Below, piece by piece: positions 1 to 8,166 of a stretch of 64,000 nucleotides of DNA. This DNA comes from Anaerolineae bacterium. GTDB taxonomy: Bacteria; Chloroflexota; Anaerolineae; Aggregatilineales; J027. The stretch is taken from NCBI GenBank assembly GCA_008933735.1, contig WBUL01000007.1, positions 1 to 64,000 of the forward strand. The letters run 5' to 3'. How positions within the stretch are numbered: position 1 is the first letter of the stretch; every line of letters begins with the position of its first letter. The translations under genes and the position numbers were made by a program. The notes under the pieces are model-generated. The model made no database searches, was not told the DNA's origin, and was given only the letters and a program-made list of their open reading frames with translations.

Positions 1-271
1 CGTCCGGCACCGCCTGGAACGCCGCGCTGATCGGCGCAAACACCGTGAACGGCCCTTCTCCTGACAGCGTCTCGCTCAGTCCCGCCGCCTCCAGCGCTGT
101 CCCCAGCACCCGCAGCGTCCGCCGCTCTTTGATAATGTCCAGAATTGTCTTCCCATCTTGCCGAGAAACCTCCTCCGGTACAGACGGAGTTCCTGTTGAG
201 GCAAGCGCTGTTGTCAACATCGACAGCAGGAGAGCAGCTACTATTCCAACAAACAGAATTTTCCTGGTCAT
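1..271 (-). CDS. Secreted fasciclin (FAS1)-domain protein, 3' end cut by window
   Basis: The reverse strand opens with ATG at 271, preceded by a GGGAG Shine-Dalgarno-like run. The product begins with a signal peptide (MTRKILFVGIVAALLLSML, about 24 residues, ending near ALA). It then enters a FAS1-like fold: the segment reading GKTILDIIKERR followed by LGTALEAAGL and GPFTVFAPISAAF matches the start of fasciclin domains (typical G-x-FTVFAPTNxAF). FAS1 proteins are extracellular adhesion or binding proteins. The coding sequence runs off the left edge after about 90 codons, so length and any second domain are unknown. It lies upstream of no visible partner on this side; the next minus-strand gene starts 426 bp to the right. 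Confidence 0.75.
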   Translation of the reverse strand, partial: MTRKILFVGIVAALLLSMLTTALASTGTPSVPEEVSRQDGKTILDIIKERRTLRVLGTALEAAGLSETLSGEGPFTVFAPISAAFQAVPD

Positions 272-373
272 GGATAATCAATCTCCCTAAGTTTTCTTTG
301 TCATGAAAATATACGGGGCGTGAGGAATCTATAGGGGCGGGTCAATCCTGATGACCGACCCGCCAAAACGAGG

Positions 374-697
374 TTAGGCTTTTGCCTGACGGCTGCGGAA
401 CCAGATGATCCCGCCACCAATGACAACTACCAGAATAACACCCAGCACAACCAGAATGAGAGTGGTGTTATCCTCACCCTCTTCTTCCTCATCTTCAGTG
501 GAGGCCGCTTCTTCCGTTGGCTCAGCAGTCGCTTCGGCAGGTTCAGCTTCAGCAGTCGCCTCCACCTGCGCTTCCTCGGTGGCTTCCGCCGTCGCATCCT
601 GAGCGATGGCTTTTTGCCCCTTCCATGCAATACTCAATACCAATCCCACGATCAATACCGCTACGAGTGCTACTAAAATTGATTTCTTCTTGGTCAT
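374..697 (-). CDS. Small secreted/membrane protein with acidic Ala-Thr-Glu linker
   Basis: A 107-residue protein I do not recognise as a named family. It has an N-terminal signal or membrane segment (residues about 5-33), a low-complexity stretch rich in Ala, Thr and Glu (about 34-77, repeats of ATAEAxxA type), an acidic run DEEEEGED, then a C-terminal hydrophobic helix (about 79-100) and a basic tail RSRQAKA. This layout (signal, flexible linker, membrane anchor with positive tail) resembles a sortase-like or rhombosortase-like anchor, but no sortase motif is seen. A plus-strand frame of similar length is only its shadow. GAGCGAAC precedes the ATG. Function unknown. Confidence 0.6.
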   Translation of the reverse strand: MTKKKSILVALVAVLIVGLVLSIAWKGQKAIAQDATAEATEEAQVEATAEAEPAEATAEPTEEAASTEDEEEEGEDNTTLILVVLGVILVVVIGGGIIWFRSRQAKA

Positions 698-765
698 TTT
701 TGTTCGCTCCTTTCAAACAATTCATGAGCAGCAGTGTTTATTTTAGCGCGGTAGTCAAGGAAACC

Positions 766-797
766 AAAAAAGAGCAGGTATTTTTAACCTGCTCTTT
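766..797 (-). terminator. Rho-independent terminator of the first BMP gene
   Basis: A perfect 11-bp inverted repeat (AAAGAGCAGGT / ACCTGCTCTTT) with a 7-nt AT-rich loop. On the minus strand the stem is followed by a run of six T. It begins about 37 bp after the stop of the minus-strand binding-protein gene at 834, so it should end that transcript. Confidence 0.85.
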
Positions 798-833
798 AAG
801 TAAATGTCTCAAGCCCCTAGCGATGCGTCACCG

Positions 834-1919
834 TTAGTTGCTGGCTTCTTCCGTCGCTTCGGGTTCCACCGCGCCTTCCAGCAGTTCACCCGTGACCGGA
901 TCTACGCCGGTTTCGAGTTCACCGGAGGCCAGCAGCTCCTGAACCGCCGCCGCCTGTTCGTATATTTCGTCAGCAATATCGGAGTCGTGTTTTTCAGCGA
1001 AGGTGATGCCGCCATTGGTCACATCCAGAACGTAAATGCTGCCACCGGGGAAATTCTCCATATCCCCATTGACCAGGGCTTCAATCAGATCATAAACACC
1101 AACATCAACCCGCTTCAGCGCACTGGTGATCAGATATTCGACGCCAGGGGTTTCGCCTTCACCGAAGGTGGTGAAGTATTCATCCTGGTCCACGCCAATG
1201 ACGTACACATCCTGCTGCGCCGCCGCCAGAATACCGCCGGAACCCGTCGGGCCACCCGCGCCAAAGATCACATCCGCGCCTTCACCGATAAACTGTTCAG
1301 CCGCCGATGCACCACGATCCGGGGCATTAAAGTCGTCAATGTAGACACCCAGTTTTTCAATGGTCTTGCCGGTTTCCGCTTCGGCGTAGATCACACCCTG
1401 TTCAAAACCATTGCGGAATTTGACCACAGGCGGAATGTCAATGCCGTACACGCCAGCCACCACATTGCTTTCCGTCACCAGACCCGCAATATAACCGACC
1501 AGGAAACCTGCCTGATCTTCACGGAACTGGATACCCACATAGTTGGTCGGGCCGTCCTGCAAAAACTGGTCAACACCAATGAAATATTTATCCGGATACT
1601 GTTCCGCGGCCGCTTTGGTCGCATCAGCGATAAGGAAACCGACGGTCACAATAATGTCACCTTCGCCCACGCACAATTCGATATTGTTGGCATAGTCGGT
1701 CTGCGCGGTCGTTTCGATGAAATTCGTATCCAGTTCCAGATCCTCGGCGGCCTGTTCCATACCTTCATACGCATACTGGTTAAAGGTGCCATCATTGATA
1801 CGGCCTACGTCCGTCACAAGGCAGACACTGGAAATTTCCATATCCTGAGCTGTGGCCATGGGCAGGGCAGCCAGCAGCAGCACTGCAATCAAAGTAAGGA
1901 CGACAACTTTCTTGGGCAT
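834..1919 (-). CDS. BMP-family ABC substrate-binding protein (nucleoside type), copy 1
   Basis: A 361-residue exported protein: signal peptide to about residue 24 (ending ATAQ), then the BMP/PnrA/Med fold. Family signatures seen are CLVTDVGRINDGTFNQ near residues 33-48, the segment IIVTVGFLIADAT, VGIQFREDQAGFLVGYIAG, and GADVIFGAGGPTGSGG followed by VIGVDQDEY. BMP proteins bind purine or other nucleosides outside the cell and hand them to an ABC transporter; the matching ATPase and permeases are probably those at 44.6-49.7 kb. The C-terminus has a short Glu-Ala-Thr tail. It is a tandem duplicate of the next gene. The ATG has the SD-like AAGGAG upstream. Confidence 0.92.
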   Translation of the reverse strand: MPKKVVVLTLIAVLLLAALPMATAQDMEISSVCLVTDVGRINDGTFNQYAYEGMEQAAEDLELDTNFIETTAQTDYANNIELCVGEGDIIVTVGFLIADATKAAAEQYPDKYFIGVDQFLQDGPTNYVGIQFREDQAGFLVGYIAGLVTESNVVAGVYGIDIPPVVKFRNGFEQGVIYAEAETGKTIEKLGVYIDDFNAPDRGASAAEQFIGEGADVIFGAGGPTGSGGILAAAQQDVYVIGVDQDEYFTTFGEGETPGVEYLITSALKRVDVGVYDLIEALVNGDMENFPGGSIYVLDVTNGGITFAEKHDSDIADEIYEQAAAVQELLASGELETGVDPVTGELLEGAVEPEATEEASN

Positions 1920-1989
1920 TTTCTCTCCTTAGAGGTTTAATCTTTATTAAGAAAACAACCTGATTTTATCGCGTTTACCAAAAACTACC

Positions 1990-2008
1990 ACAGTTTCTGA
2001 CAAACTGT
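1990..2008 (-). terminator. Hairpin after second BMP gene (weak terminator or processing stem)
   Basis: A perfect 7-bp inverted repeat (ACAGTTT / AAACTGT, 5-nt loop) lies directly at the stop codon of the BMP copy-2 gene. On the minus strand a T-rich stretch follows about 6 nt after the stem, so termination would be partial. It separates the two binding-protein genes and could allow different expression levels. Confidence 0.45.
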
Positions 2009-3066
2009 TAACTGTCTGATGGGGCGGCTTCTTCAAGGATTTCCCCGGTAATGGGATCAACACCGGTCTGGAGTTCACCAGAGGCCAGTTTGTCCTTGAT
2101 TTCTGCCACCTGTTCGTAGATTTCCTCAGGAATATCGGACTCATTGGGGCCGGCGAAGTCAATCCCGCCGTTGGCAACATCCAGCACATAATTGTTCCCC
2201 CCCAGGAACTCATCCATGTTTCCGGTCACCAACGCTTCGATCATATTGTACACACCAACATCAACCCGTTTAATCGCGCTGCTGACAAGGAATTCCGCGC
2301 CGGGGGTTTCGCCCTCATTGAAGGTGGTGAAAAATTCGTCCTGGTCAACACCGATGACATAGGTATCTTTTTGGGCTGCCGCCAGAATCCCACCTGACCC
2401 GGTGGGGCCGCCGCAGCCAAAAATCACGTCCGCGCCTTCGCCGATGAACTGGAGCGCTGCTGATGCTCCCCGATCAGGAGCATTGAAGTCATCAATATAA
2501 ACACCGAGAATCTCAATTGTGGGGTCTATTGACCGAATCCCCTGCTCGTAACCATTGCGGAAGCGGACAACAGGCGGAATGGCGTCCCCAAACACCCCGC
2601 CTACAATTTTGCTTTCCGATACCAGGGCCGCCAGTACCCCGACAATATACCCGGCCTGATCTTCACGCGCCTGGATGCCAACCCAGTTTGCAGGTTGTTC
2701 CTTATCCCCGTCAAACACATCCTGGTCAATCCCGATGAAATAGCGGTCAGGGTAGTTAAGGGCTGCTTCACGGGTGGCATCCGCCAGCAAATAGCCAATG
2801 GTGATGATAATATCGTAGCCTTCCTGCAAGCAGTAGTTGATGTTTTTCTCGTAGTCGGTTTGCGCGGTCGTTTCAATAAAATCCGAGTCGAGGTCGAAAT
2901 CCTCTACCGCCCGCACCATGCCTTCATAGGTATACTGGTTGAAGGTACCATCATCCACACGTCCGATGTCCGTCACCAGGCAAACCCCGTCAATCTCATT
3001 CTGCCTGGCCGAGGCGACAGGCAAAACAAGCAGCAGGATGAGCATCAAAATAATCCGGTTTCCCAA
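2008..3066 (-). CDS. BMP-family ABC substrate-binding protein (nucleoside type), copy 2
   Basis: A 352-residue paralogue of the preceding protein with the same order of signatures: signal peptide (to about residue 20, ending ASA), CLVTDIGRVDDGTFNQ, IITIGYLLADATREA, VGIQAREDQAGYIVG, GADVIFGCGGPTGSGG and VIGVDQDEFF. It probably binds a nucleoside or related ligand for a BMP-type ABC transporter. The start is TTG at 3066, supported by GAGGAG nine bases upstream. That Shine-Dalgarno lies inside an inverted repeat (see 3072-3099). Copy 1 lies downstream on the same strand 88 bp away. Sequence similarity between the two copies is high along the full length, so this is a tandem duplication. Confidence 0.92.
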   Translation of the reverse strand: MGNRIILMLILLLVLPVASARQNEIDGVCLVTDIGRVDDGTFNQYTYEGMVRAVEDFDLDSDFIETTAQTDYEKNINYCLQEGYDIIITIGYLLADATREAALNYPDRYFIGIDQDVFDGDKEQPANWVGIQAREDQAGYIVGVLAALVSESKIVGGVFGDAIPPVVRFRNGYEQGIRSIDPTIEILGVYIDDFNAPDRGASAALQFIGEGADVIFGCGGPTGSGGILAAAQKDTYVIGVDQDEFFTTFNEGETPGAEFLVSSAIKRVDVGVYNMIEALVTGNMDEFLGGNNYVLDVANGGIDFAGPNESDIPEEIYEQVAEIKDKLASGELQTGVDPITGEILEEAAPSDS

Positions 3067-3071
3067 AACGA

Positions 3072-3099
3072 AATACTCCTCGCTATGACAAGGAGTATT
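3072..3099 (-). promoter_or_regulatory. Inverted repeat overlapping the Shine-Dalgarno of BMP copy 2
   Basis: AATACTCCT and AGGAGTATT form a perfect 9-bp inverted repeat with a 10-nt loop, ending 5 nt before the TTG start region. The 3' arm contains the gene's Shine-Dalgarno, so a transcript carrying both arms could hide it. Alternatively it is a DNA operator: a possible promoter (TTCAAT-N16-TACAAT) overlaps the 5' arm, in which case the first arm might not be transcribed. Confidence 0.5.
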
Positions 3100-3134
3100 G
3101 TACTTTGTTTCAATCTAAATTGAACAGATTGGCA

Positions 3135-3572
3135 CTATAGACATTCTTCCAACCACGAGAGCGCCGATTCCCGATCAAAAAAAACCTTGAGTTCAATGCG
3201 TTTGCGAAAAAATCGAGCAGTTGTCTGTGCACTCAGACTGAGAAACCTGCCCACTGCCGTCCGCGTAACCACCACCGCTGTCCGCCCATGAATATGGGTA
3301 GGAGTAGCACGATCTACCTCATCAATTTTCCGACGCAGGTAGGCGGAAAATGTAGCATGTGTCGCGTCGTGCATCAGAAGCATGGTTTGTCCTTTAGGCC
3401 AGGCTTGAATGCTCTCAATGACTCCCGCTGCCCATGTATCCATCGTTTCCCGAACTGACTCGCCCTCAATCTTGACGGTCATTATTAAAATACGCCTGTT
3501 ATGCAGCCATTCCCGGCACACCCCATAACCGAGGTCTTCCGTTATAGAATTTGCTTGAGATGATGTTGACAT
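3135..3572 (-). CDS. SpoIIAA/STAS-like hypothetical protein
   Basis: A cytoplasmic protein of about 145 residues, counting from ATG at 3572 (MSTSSQ), which has GGTGGG just upstream; an upstream TTG would add 11 residues. No signal peptide or membrane helix. The layout resembles small STAS-like/SpoIIAA-like proteins common in Chloroflexota: alternating beta strands and helices, a central MLLMHDATHATFSAYLRRK segment, and a C-terminal strand-helix reading FFDRESALSWLEE, typical of the family ending (VFxDxxxAxxWL). No catalytic motif is visible. It sits alone between the BMP genes and the FemAB-like gene, all on the minus strand. Function unknown; family assignment tentative. Confidence 0.6.
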   Translation of the reverse strand: MSTSSQANSITEDLGYGVCREWLHNRRILIMTVKIEGESVRETMDTWAAGVIESIQAWPKGQTMLLMHDATHATFSAYLRRKIDEVDRATPTHIHGRTAVVVTRTAVGRFLSLSAQTTARFFRKRIELKVFFDRESALSWLEECL

Positions 3573-3643
3573 CTTCCCACCCAGATTAATCATTTCGTAA
3601 ATCAATTCTAACCGACTATCGCGGAAGGTGGCTGAATTTTCTG

Positions 3644-4747
3644 TTAATTTTTGCGGCGCATGAAATTCAGGATCCGCGGAATAACCTTTTCATAAACCTG
3701 ATACAAAAATGGATAAGCCACGAAATCCCACGCGCCTATATGCCGCACCACCTGCCCCCCAAATCCCTCTTTAAATCGAAACACCCCCCACATCGGGTCG
3801 CTTTCGTCAAATTGATTCGGCGCCCCCCACCAATCATACAGGGCATACCCCTGCGATTTCGCCCACCGCAGCGCCGCCCACTGCAACGCATAATTGGGTT
3901 GAGCATCCCGCTGTTGGTTGGAAGACATCCCGTAAAAATACCAGACTTTTCTGCCAAAATGGAACAGAATCAGTCCTGCCACGGCCCGATTTTCCACTTC
4001 TGCCAGCAGTCCATAAGCCAGCCCCGCCTGCCCGAATGCCTGCCATGCCGTTTTGTAATAGTCGAGTGGGCGCGTCGTGAAACCCTGTCGTTCACCCGTC
4101 ATCACATACAGATCATACAGAGTCTGCAAATCCGTGTTCCTGAGATCGGCCTCCCGCACAACGACCCCGGCTTTTTCTGCCTGCCGGATTTTTCGTCGTG
4201 TGCCCTGATTCATGCCCGCAAGCAGCGCATCTTCCGAACTGCTCAGGTCGTGAATAAATGTGTTGCGAAACTGCACCTGGTCGGCTGAAAACCGCCAACC
4301 GCGCCGTTCCAGCAGATTCTTGAGGGCCTGCCCATCAGGGTCTGGGTGTTCTGGATGGTCAGCAGCACCAGGAATGCCTGTCCCAAGCGGTAAATCGGGA
4401 TCGATTTTCAGCCAGATGACGTGCCGCTTCTTCGCTAACTTCTGCAAATGATCCAGTACCATTTCGACCAGGGCAGGGTCGGAATACTCCAGCGCCGGGC
4501 CTTTGGGAACATACATCACCGCAAACGGCCCGATATGCCGTGTTAAAACACTGGCAGCCGCCCGATAACCTTTGGAGGAATCCTGATAGGCAAAACGTTC
4601 CGGAGTCCAGCCGGTGGTTTGCTGTTTGAACTCACCCCATTCCCAGGTTTGCAGCACATGAGCGTAGGGCAGTCCTCGAAGAATCGTGTTCCATTTCTCG
4701 CGCTGGTCAATGCGGTCGATGGAGATCAAAAGCTGAACTTTCTTCAA
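3644..4747 (-). CDS. FemAB-like aminoacyltransferase (peptidoglycan bridge family)
   Basis: A 367-residue protein with the double GNAT-like FemABX fold. Seen are HVLQTWEWGEFKQ near residue 31, PKGPALEYSD near 81, the helical RKIRQAEKAGVVVRE segment near 185, and the C-terminal hallmark ending YALYDWWGAPNQFDESDPMW, then GVFRFKEGFGG near 325-340. FemABX enzymes transfer amino acids from aminoacyl-tRNA to lipid II stem peptides, acting at the inner membrane face. In Chloroflexota the exact acceptor is unclear, so the substrate is not assigned. The start is TTG (MKKVQLL), as no ATG fits the conserved N-terminus. Length is typical (about 340-420). Confidence 0.85.
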   Translation of the reverse strand: MKKVQLLISIDRIDQREKWNTILRGLPYAHVLQTWEWGEFKQQTTGWTPERFAYQDSSKGYRAAASVLTRHIGPFAVMYVPKGPALEYSDPALVEMVLDHLQKLAKKRHVIWLKIDPDLPLGTGIPGAADHPEHPDPDGQALKNLLERRGWRFSADQVQFRNTFIHDLSSSEDALLAGMNQGTRRKIRQAEKAGVVVREADLRNTDLQTLYDLYVMTGERQGFTTRPLDYYKTAWQAFGQAGLAYGLLAEVENRAVAGLILFHFGRKVWYFYGMSSNQQRDAQPNYALQWAALRWAKSQGYALYDWWGAPNQFDESDPMWGVFRFKEGFGGQVVRHIGAWDFVAYPFLYQVYEKVIPRILNFMRRKN

Positions 4748-4910
4748 TTACGCCCTATTCTACCTGCACTACCCCATCGAAATAGATTCTGACAGAACCA
4801 AGACAAAATTTCTCATTCCATTCTTATAGAAATCGTGTAATATTATTAACAGAACTGCCCTGCACACCAATTAAGCCCCCCTCAGATTGGAAATGCAGGG
4901 TAGCTCTGCT

Positions 4911-5792
4911 TTAAAGCACCTGATGATGTTTATCACTGTGGTAAAGAATGATCACAGGTGTTCCCTGTGGCGGCAGGGGTTCTCTTTTATGGTCACGCGC
5001 TGCAAAATCATACATCCTGACCACCGTCTGCCCATCTCTCGGAGAAACATAGCTGTACTTCAACTTGATGGAATACCCGTTGTCGCTGTCCTCGTAGGAA
5101 CTGGCAGAAACCACCTGACCTTCAACCAGTGTACCCTTCTTCACCAGCAGATCGTTTCTATCGGCCTGATGCACCGCTCCCCAGAGAAACAGCATCACAA
5201 AGCTCAACCAGCACATACTGAAACCCAGTGGTATCCAGGGAGAAGCGCCTTCTCCTTCAATACGCGATTTGCCCGGATTGCCGGGCAGATAACGAATGTC
5301 CAGTGGGGCACCTGCTTCAAATCTGTTGTACAGATCTGAGCTAACGCTTTGCTCTTGGCTGTAGGTCTGATCGTTTGCCACAAATGAGTAGGTAATATAA
5401 TATGAATCGCCTTCGCTGTCCTCATAAATACGATGATCAATCATCCTGCCTTGTGTCACGATACCATCATTGTTCAACTCCAGATGATTTTTCAACTGGA
5501 TAACTGACCAGCCCAGAAAAAACAGCCCCGCGATGACAAAAATCGACAGGAACGGCAGAAGACAGCCCAGGCCGGTGTTTCGCAGACTGGCAGGGCGCTG
5601 ATCTTTACCTACCAGGAATTTCGCGTCCTGTTTATTCGTGAGAAAGAGTTTCTCAATGGGAGGGGAGATCGGCTTTCGATAGGGTTCTGGTGATTTCGCT
5701 TTTGAAAGAGGCTTTGCGGCGCCGCAGCTTTGACAGGTATTCCCCCCTTCCTGATAAAAACCGCACACGTTGCACTGCCAGAGGTTGTCCAT
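4911..5792 (-). CDS. Zinc-ribbon DUF3592 membrane protein
   Basis: A 293-residue protein with an N-terminal four-cysteine zinc ribbon (Cys7, Cys10, Cys20, Cys23; WQCNVCGFY and CQSCGAAK), a charged linker, a membrane helix at about 78-100, an extracytoplasmic DUF3592 beta domain (RIYEDSEGDSYYITYSF, then YNRFEAGAPLDIRYLPGNPG), a second membrane helix at about 180-205, and a second DUF3592-like domain with SASSYEDSDNGYSIKLKYSY. DUF3592 proteins are of unknown function. The duplicated domain and zinc ribbon suggest assembly by internal duplication. A broken copy of the first half follows upstream at 5876-6269, so the locus has undergone tandem duplication. Confidence 0.8.
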   Translation of the reverse strand: MDNLWQCNVCGFYQEGGNTCQSCGAAKPLSKAKSPEPYRKPISPPIEKLFLTNKQDAKFLVGKDQRPASLRNTGLGCLLPFLSIFVIAGLFFLGWSVIQLKNHLELNNDGIVTQGRMIDHRIYEDSEGDSYYITYSFVANDQTYSQEQSVSSDLYNRFEAGAPLDIRYLPGNPGKSRIEGEGASPWIPLGFSMCWLSFVMLFLWGAVHQADRNDLLVKKGTLVEGQVVSASSYEDSDNGYSIKLKYSYVSPRDGQTVVRMYDFAARDHKREPLPPQGTPVIILYHSDKHHQVL

Positions 5793-5875
5793 GTTCCACC
5801 TGCTACATAAACTACCTTCAGCATACAGAAATCAGTTTAAATCATGGTTAAGCGGGCGGAAATTTCAGGCAAAAT

Positions 5876-6269
5876 TCACTGACGCCGGATCAGCCAGATG
5901 AAAAAGAAGGAAAAACTCAACCAGACAGCGCTGAAGATAAAAAGCGGCCAGGGAAGCGCATTAGTACCCTCGATTTTTGCAACGTCAGGATTATACGGCA
6001 GATCTAAAACCGTCACCCGCCCGCCTTTTTCATAGCGATTATAGCGTTCTGCGCTCACGGATTGTTCATGAACATACTGGCGGTCGCGCACAGTAAAAGC
6101 GTATGTGACAAAGTAGGTATCATTCCCATCGCTGTCCGTTGACATTCGACGGGATACCCACTCGCCGACGACGGTCACACCCTCATTCTTAAGCGCGAGG
6201 TAATTCTGAGTTTCTACGATCCCCCAGACAAGAACAACGACATGCCTTGCACTGCCATAAATTTTCCAT
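5876..6269 (-). pseudogene. Decayed copy of the zinc-ribbon DUF3592 gene
   Basis: From ATG at 6269 the reverse strand encodes MENLWQCKACRC, a clear match to the MDNLWQCNVCG start of the neighbouring intact gene, but this frame stops within about 27 codons. A second frame continues from inside the same bases as VVVLVWGIVETQNYLALKNEG and then a full DUF3592 domain (VSRRMSTDSDGNDTYFVTYAF, YNRYEKGGRVTVLDLPYNP) and one membrane helix to the stop at 5876. Compared with the intact gene, the zinc-ribbon second half and linker are missing, and the two pieces are out of frame. The last 100 codons (5876-6178) could still be translated from an internal start. An assembly error is the alternative. Confidence 0.7.
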
Positions 6270-6333
6270 GCTTACCTTGCGACATAAAGTTTTTTTAATC
6301 ATAAGTCTACTGCGGTCAAAATTTCCGGCAAAT

Positions 6334-6959
6334 TCAGGACTGCCAGAACTCAATCAAAAAGCGATTTACCGTTTCCGGTTCTTCGTGATGAATCCAGTGA
6401 GTCGCGCTGTCCAGCATTACCAGTCGAGCGCAATCACATTGGTCGGCGCTCATCTGCGCCAGCGACGGATGGAGAGCAAAATCCTGTTTGCCCCAGAGGA
6501 TGAGTGGCGGTACCCAGTTAAACAGACGGCAGATCATTTCAGGCAGGTAGGGGAGCTGGAAAAACAACATATAGCTGCTGCGAAAACGTTGATCCCAGTT
6601 CACATGGAGCGCCCTGCCAAACGCAGCATGATGCGGCGCGTTTAAAATCGCCAGTTTTTCGACCCGATCAGGATATTTATTGGCAAACCACCACGCCACC
6701 GCCCCATCGCGTCCGCCAGACCAAGAATATCTTTTGCCAGTTCATCCAGCGAATAGGCAGCGATCCTTGGCGGCTTGTCGCTCAGATGGTATCCACGCTG
6801 GTCGGGCATCCATAGCTGGAAACCAGCGCGAGTTAAATCTTCAATTTGATGCCGCCAGCCATACGAGAACTCAGGAAATCCATGCAGCAGCAGCACAGGC
6901 ACGCCTGTACCTGCCTGTGCCACATGCAGCTGAATCCCATTGACGGAGAAAACGGCCAT
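6334..6959 (-). pseudogene. Epoxide-hydrolase-like alpha/beta hydrolase with core deletions
   Basis: Two overlapping minus-strand frames together make one broken alpha/beta hydrolase. The first (6642-6959) carries VLLLHGFPEF, YGWRHQIEDL and MPDQRGYHLSDKP, classic for epoxide hydrolase/haloalkane dehalogenase relatives. The second (6334-6699) resumes with AWWFANKYPDRVEKLAILN and ends with ATHWIHHEEPETVNRFL, including the C-terminal catalytic His region. The join falls exactly where the nucleophile elbow (usually VGHDWGG) should be, which is missing with a frame change. A second loss removes most of the cap domain: MICRL runs almost directly into PPLILWGKQD. Joined length is about 205 residues against about 290. 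It starts in a TAATG overlap with the upstream beta-propeller gene. Surely inactive if the sequence is correct. Confidence 0.75.
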
Positions 6960-8050
6960 TATTTCACAGCCACAACATACAGCGCGTTTTCAGGGTCGCC
7001 GGTCTTTGCCATCCCACCCAGCATCACTCGCTTTTCGTCCGGCAGGAAACTCAGGGTCACGGTGGGGCCAACCACACGAACACCCTCTCGAAACGCAAGT
7101 GGAATGACCGTCGGCGGAGCATCAGGCTGGGTCAGTGAAACCACGTTGAGAGCGACGGGCTCATTGCCTAACCACACCAGCGTGTCATTATCCGGTGCAA
7201 GATCGAATGTGTAGATATTCGGCGCCGGAATCACGGCTCTTTCCGCACCTGTGACAGCATCGAGAACATAAATAACCTGTTCATCGCGGTGCTCATACAG
7301 AATCGAGGATGCATCGTGTGAAAAAATCACTTTCCGGGTGAAGAATACAGGAAGGGTTTCTTCCACCGCCTTCAAAACTGCTGCCTCACCGGTTTCGGCA
7401 TCCCAGCGAAAAAGATTGCCCGAAGCCATCATGACGATCAAAGACTTTTCATCTGGTGAGACTGTAAAGGCCGACATAAAATCAGCGGGAACATGCTCAT
7501 CGACATAGTTCATAAAATCATCCCTGCTCTCAAAGCGGTTCATGACGACACGGGTGATATACCCTGTTTCTGTGTCCAACAACAAGAACATGAGGTTATA
7601 GGGATTATTGATGGACATAACCAGGGTTTTCCCGTCCGCCAGGAAGCGGATTCCGGTCACGCCTGTGGTGGTAGGTATCTCTTTGATTAATGTCCCGTTT
7701 TCCGCGTTCCACAGGTAGATGTAGCCTGGGAAATGATATGAAGCCAGGGTTTTACTGTCCGGTGAGAAGGCAATATCCACTGCATAATCGGTATGCCCTA
7801 CCAGCGCAGATCGTTCGCTGCCGGTTTCCACGTCAAACAGCCGTATCGGCAAAAAACCGGGGATGACCTCATCACCCTGTATCACACCAATTTCATGGGT
7901 CGCAATCGTTTTACCATCCGGAGAAAGTTCCACCCCGGATTGGTTGCTGACATAAGGAATAGTTTTAATTTCAGCAGTAGCAGGGCTGTAGGCGGAAGTC
8001 ACGATAGCACCCAGCATAAAAGCGAACAAAATAACCGTGCTGCGCTTCAT
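6959..8050 (-). CDS. Secreted WD40-like beta-propeller protein
   Basis: A 363-residue exported protein: signal peptide to about residue 26 (ending ATA), followed by repeated blades of the WD40/YVTN type. Visible repeat cores include VELSPDGKTIATHE, IAFSPDSKTLASYHFPGYIYLWNAENGTL, VTGIRFLADGKTLVM, FTVSPDEKSLIVMMASGNLFRWDAETGE and FDLAPDNDTLVWLG. The blade order suggests a six- or seven-bladed propeller. Such proteins usually act as extracytoplasmic scaffolds; no catalytic residues are visible. The ATG at 8050 has AGGA eight to nine bases upstream. Its stop overlaps the start of the broken hydrolase (TAATG), so the two were once translationally coupled. Confidence 0.82.
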   Translation of the reverse strand: MKRSTVILFAFMLGAIVTSAYSPATAEIKTIPYVSNQSGVELSPDGKTIATHEIGVIQGDEVIPGFLPIRLFDVETGSERSALVGHTDYAVDIAFSPDSKTLASYHFPGYIYLWNAENGTLIKEIPTTTGVTGIRFLADGKTLVMSINNPYNLMFLLLDTETGYITRVVMNRFESRDDFMNYVDEHVPADFMSAFTVSPDEKSLIVMMASGNLFRWDAETGEAAVLKAVEETLPVFFTRKVIFSHDASSILYEHRDEQVIYVLDAVTGAERAVIPAPNIYTFDLAPDNDTLVWLGNEPVALNVVSLTQPDAPPTVIPLAFREGVRVVGPTVTLSFLPDEKRVMLGGMAKTGDPENALYVVAVK

Positions 8051-8106
8051 AGGAGAATCCTTTCATAGTTTCACTGTTGAGTATAGCGAAAATTGAAATT
8101 TAAATT

Positions 8107-8135
8107 TTGCATTCTGCGGCAATGTTCACTAATAT
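8107..8135 (+). promoter_or_regulatory. Sigma-70-type promoter of the polyamine transporter operon
   Basis: TTGCAT and TAATAT are separated by 17 bp, close to the TTGACA-N17-TATAAT consensus. Transcription would start near 8142, followed by the AGAGGGGA ribosome site and the ATG at 8167. This argues that the upstream in-frame TTG (8107) is part of the -35 box, not a start codon. Confidence 0.65.
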
Positions 8136-8166
8136 TTTCGCATCATCAGAGGGGACATTTTGTGCG

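Noticed and set aside
804-1940. Long plus-strand open frame (378 codons) opposite BMP receptor 1
   Set aside because: It is antisense to a gene with a clear family match and signal peptide; its protein has no recognisable motif and odd residue use.
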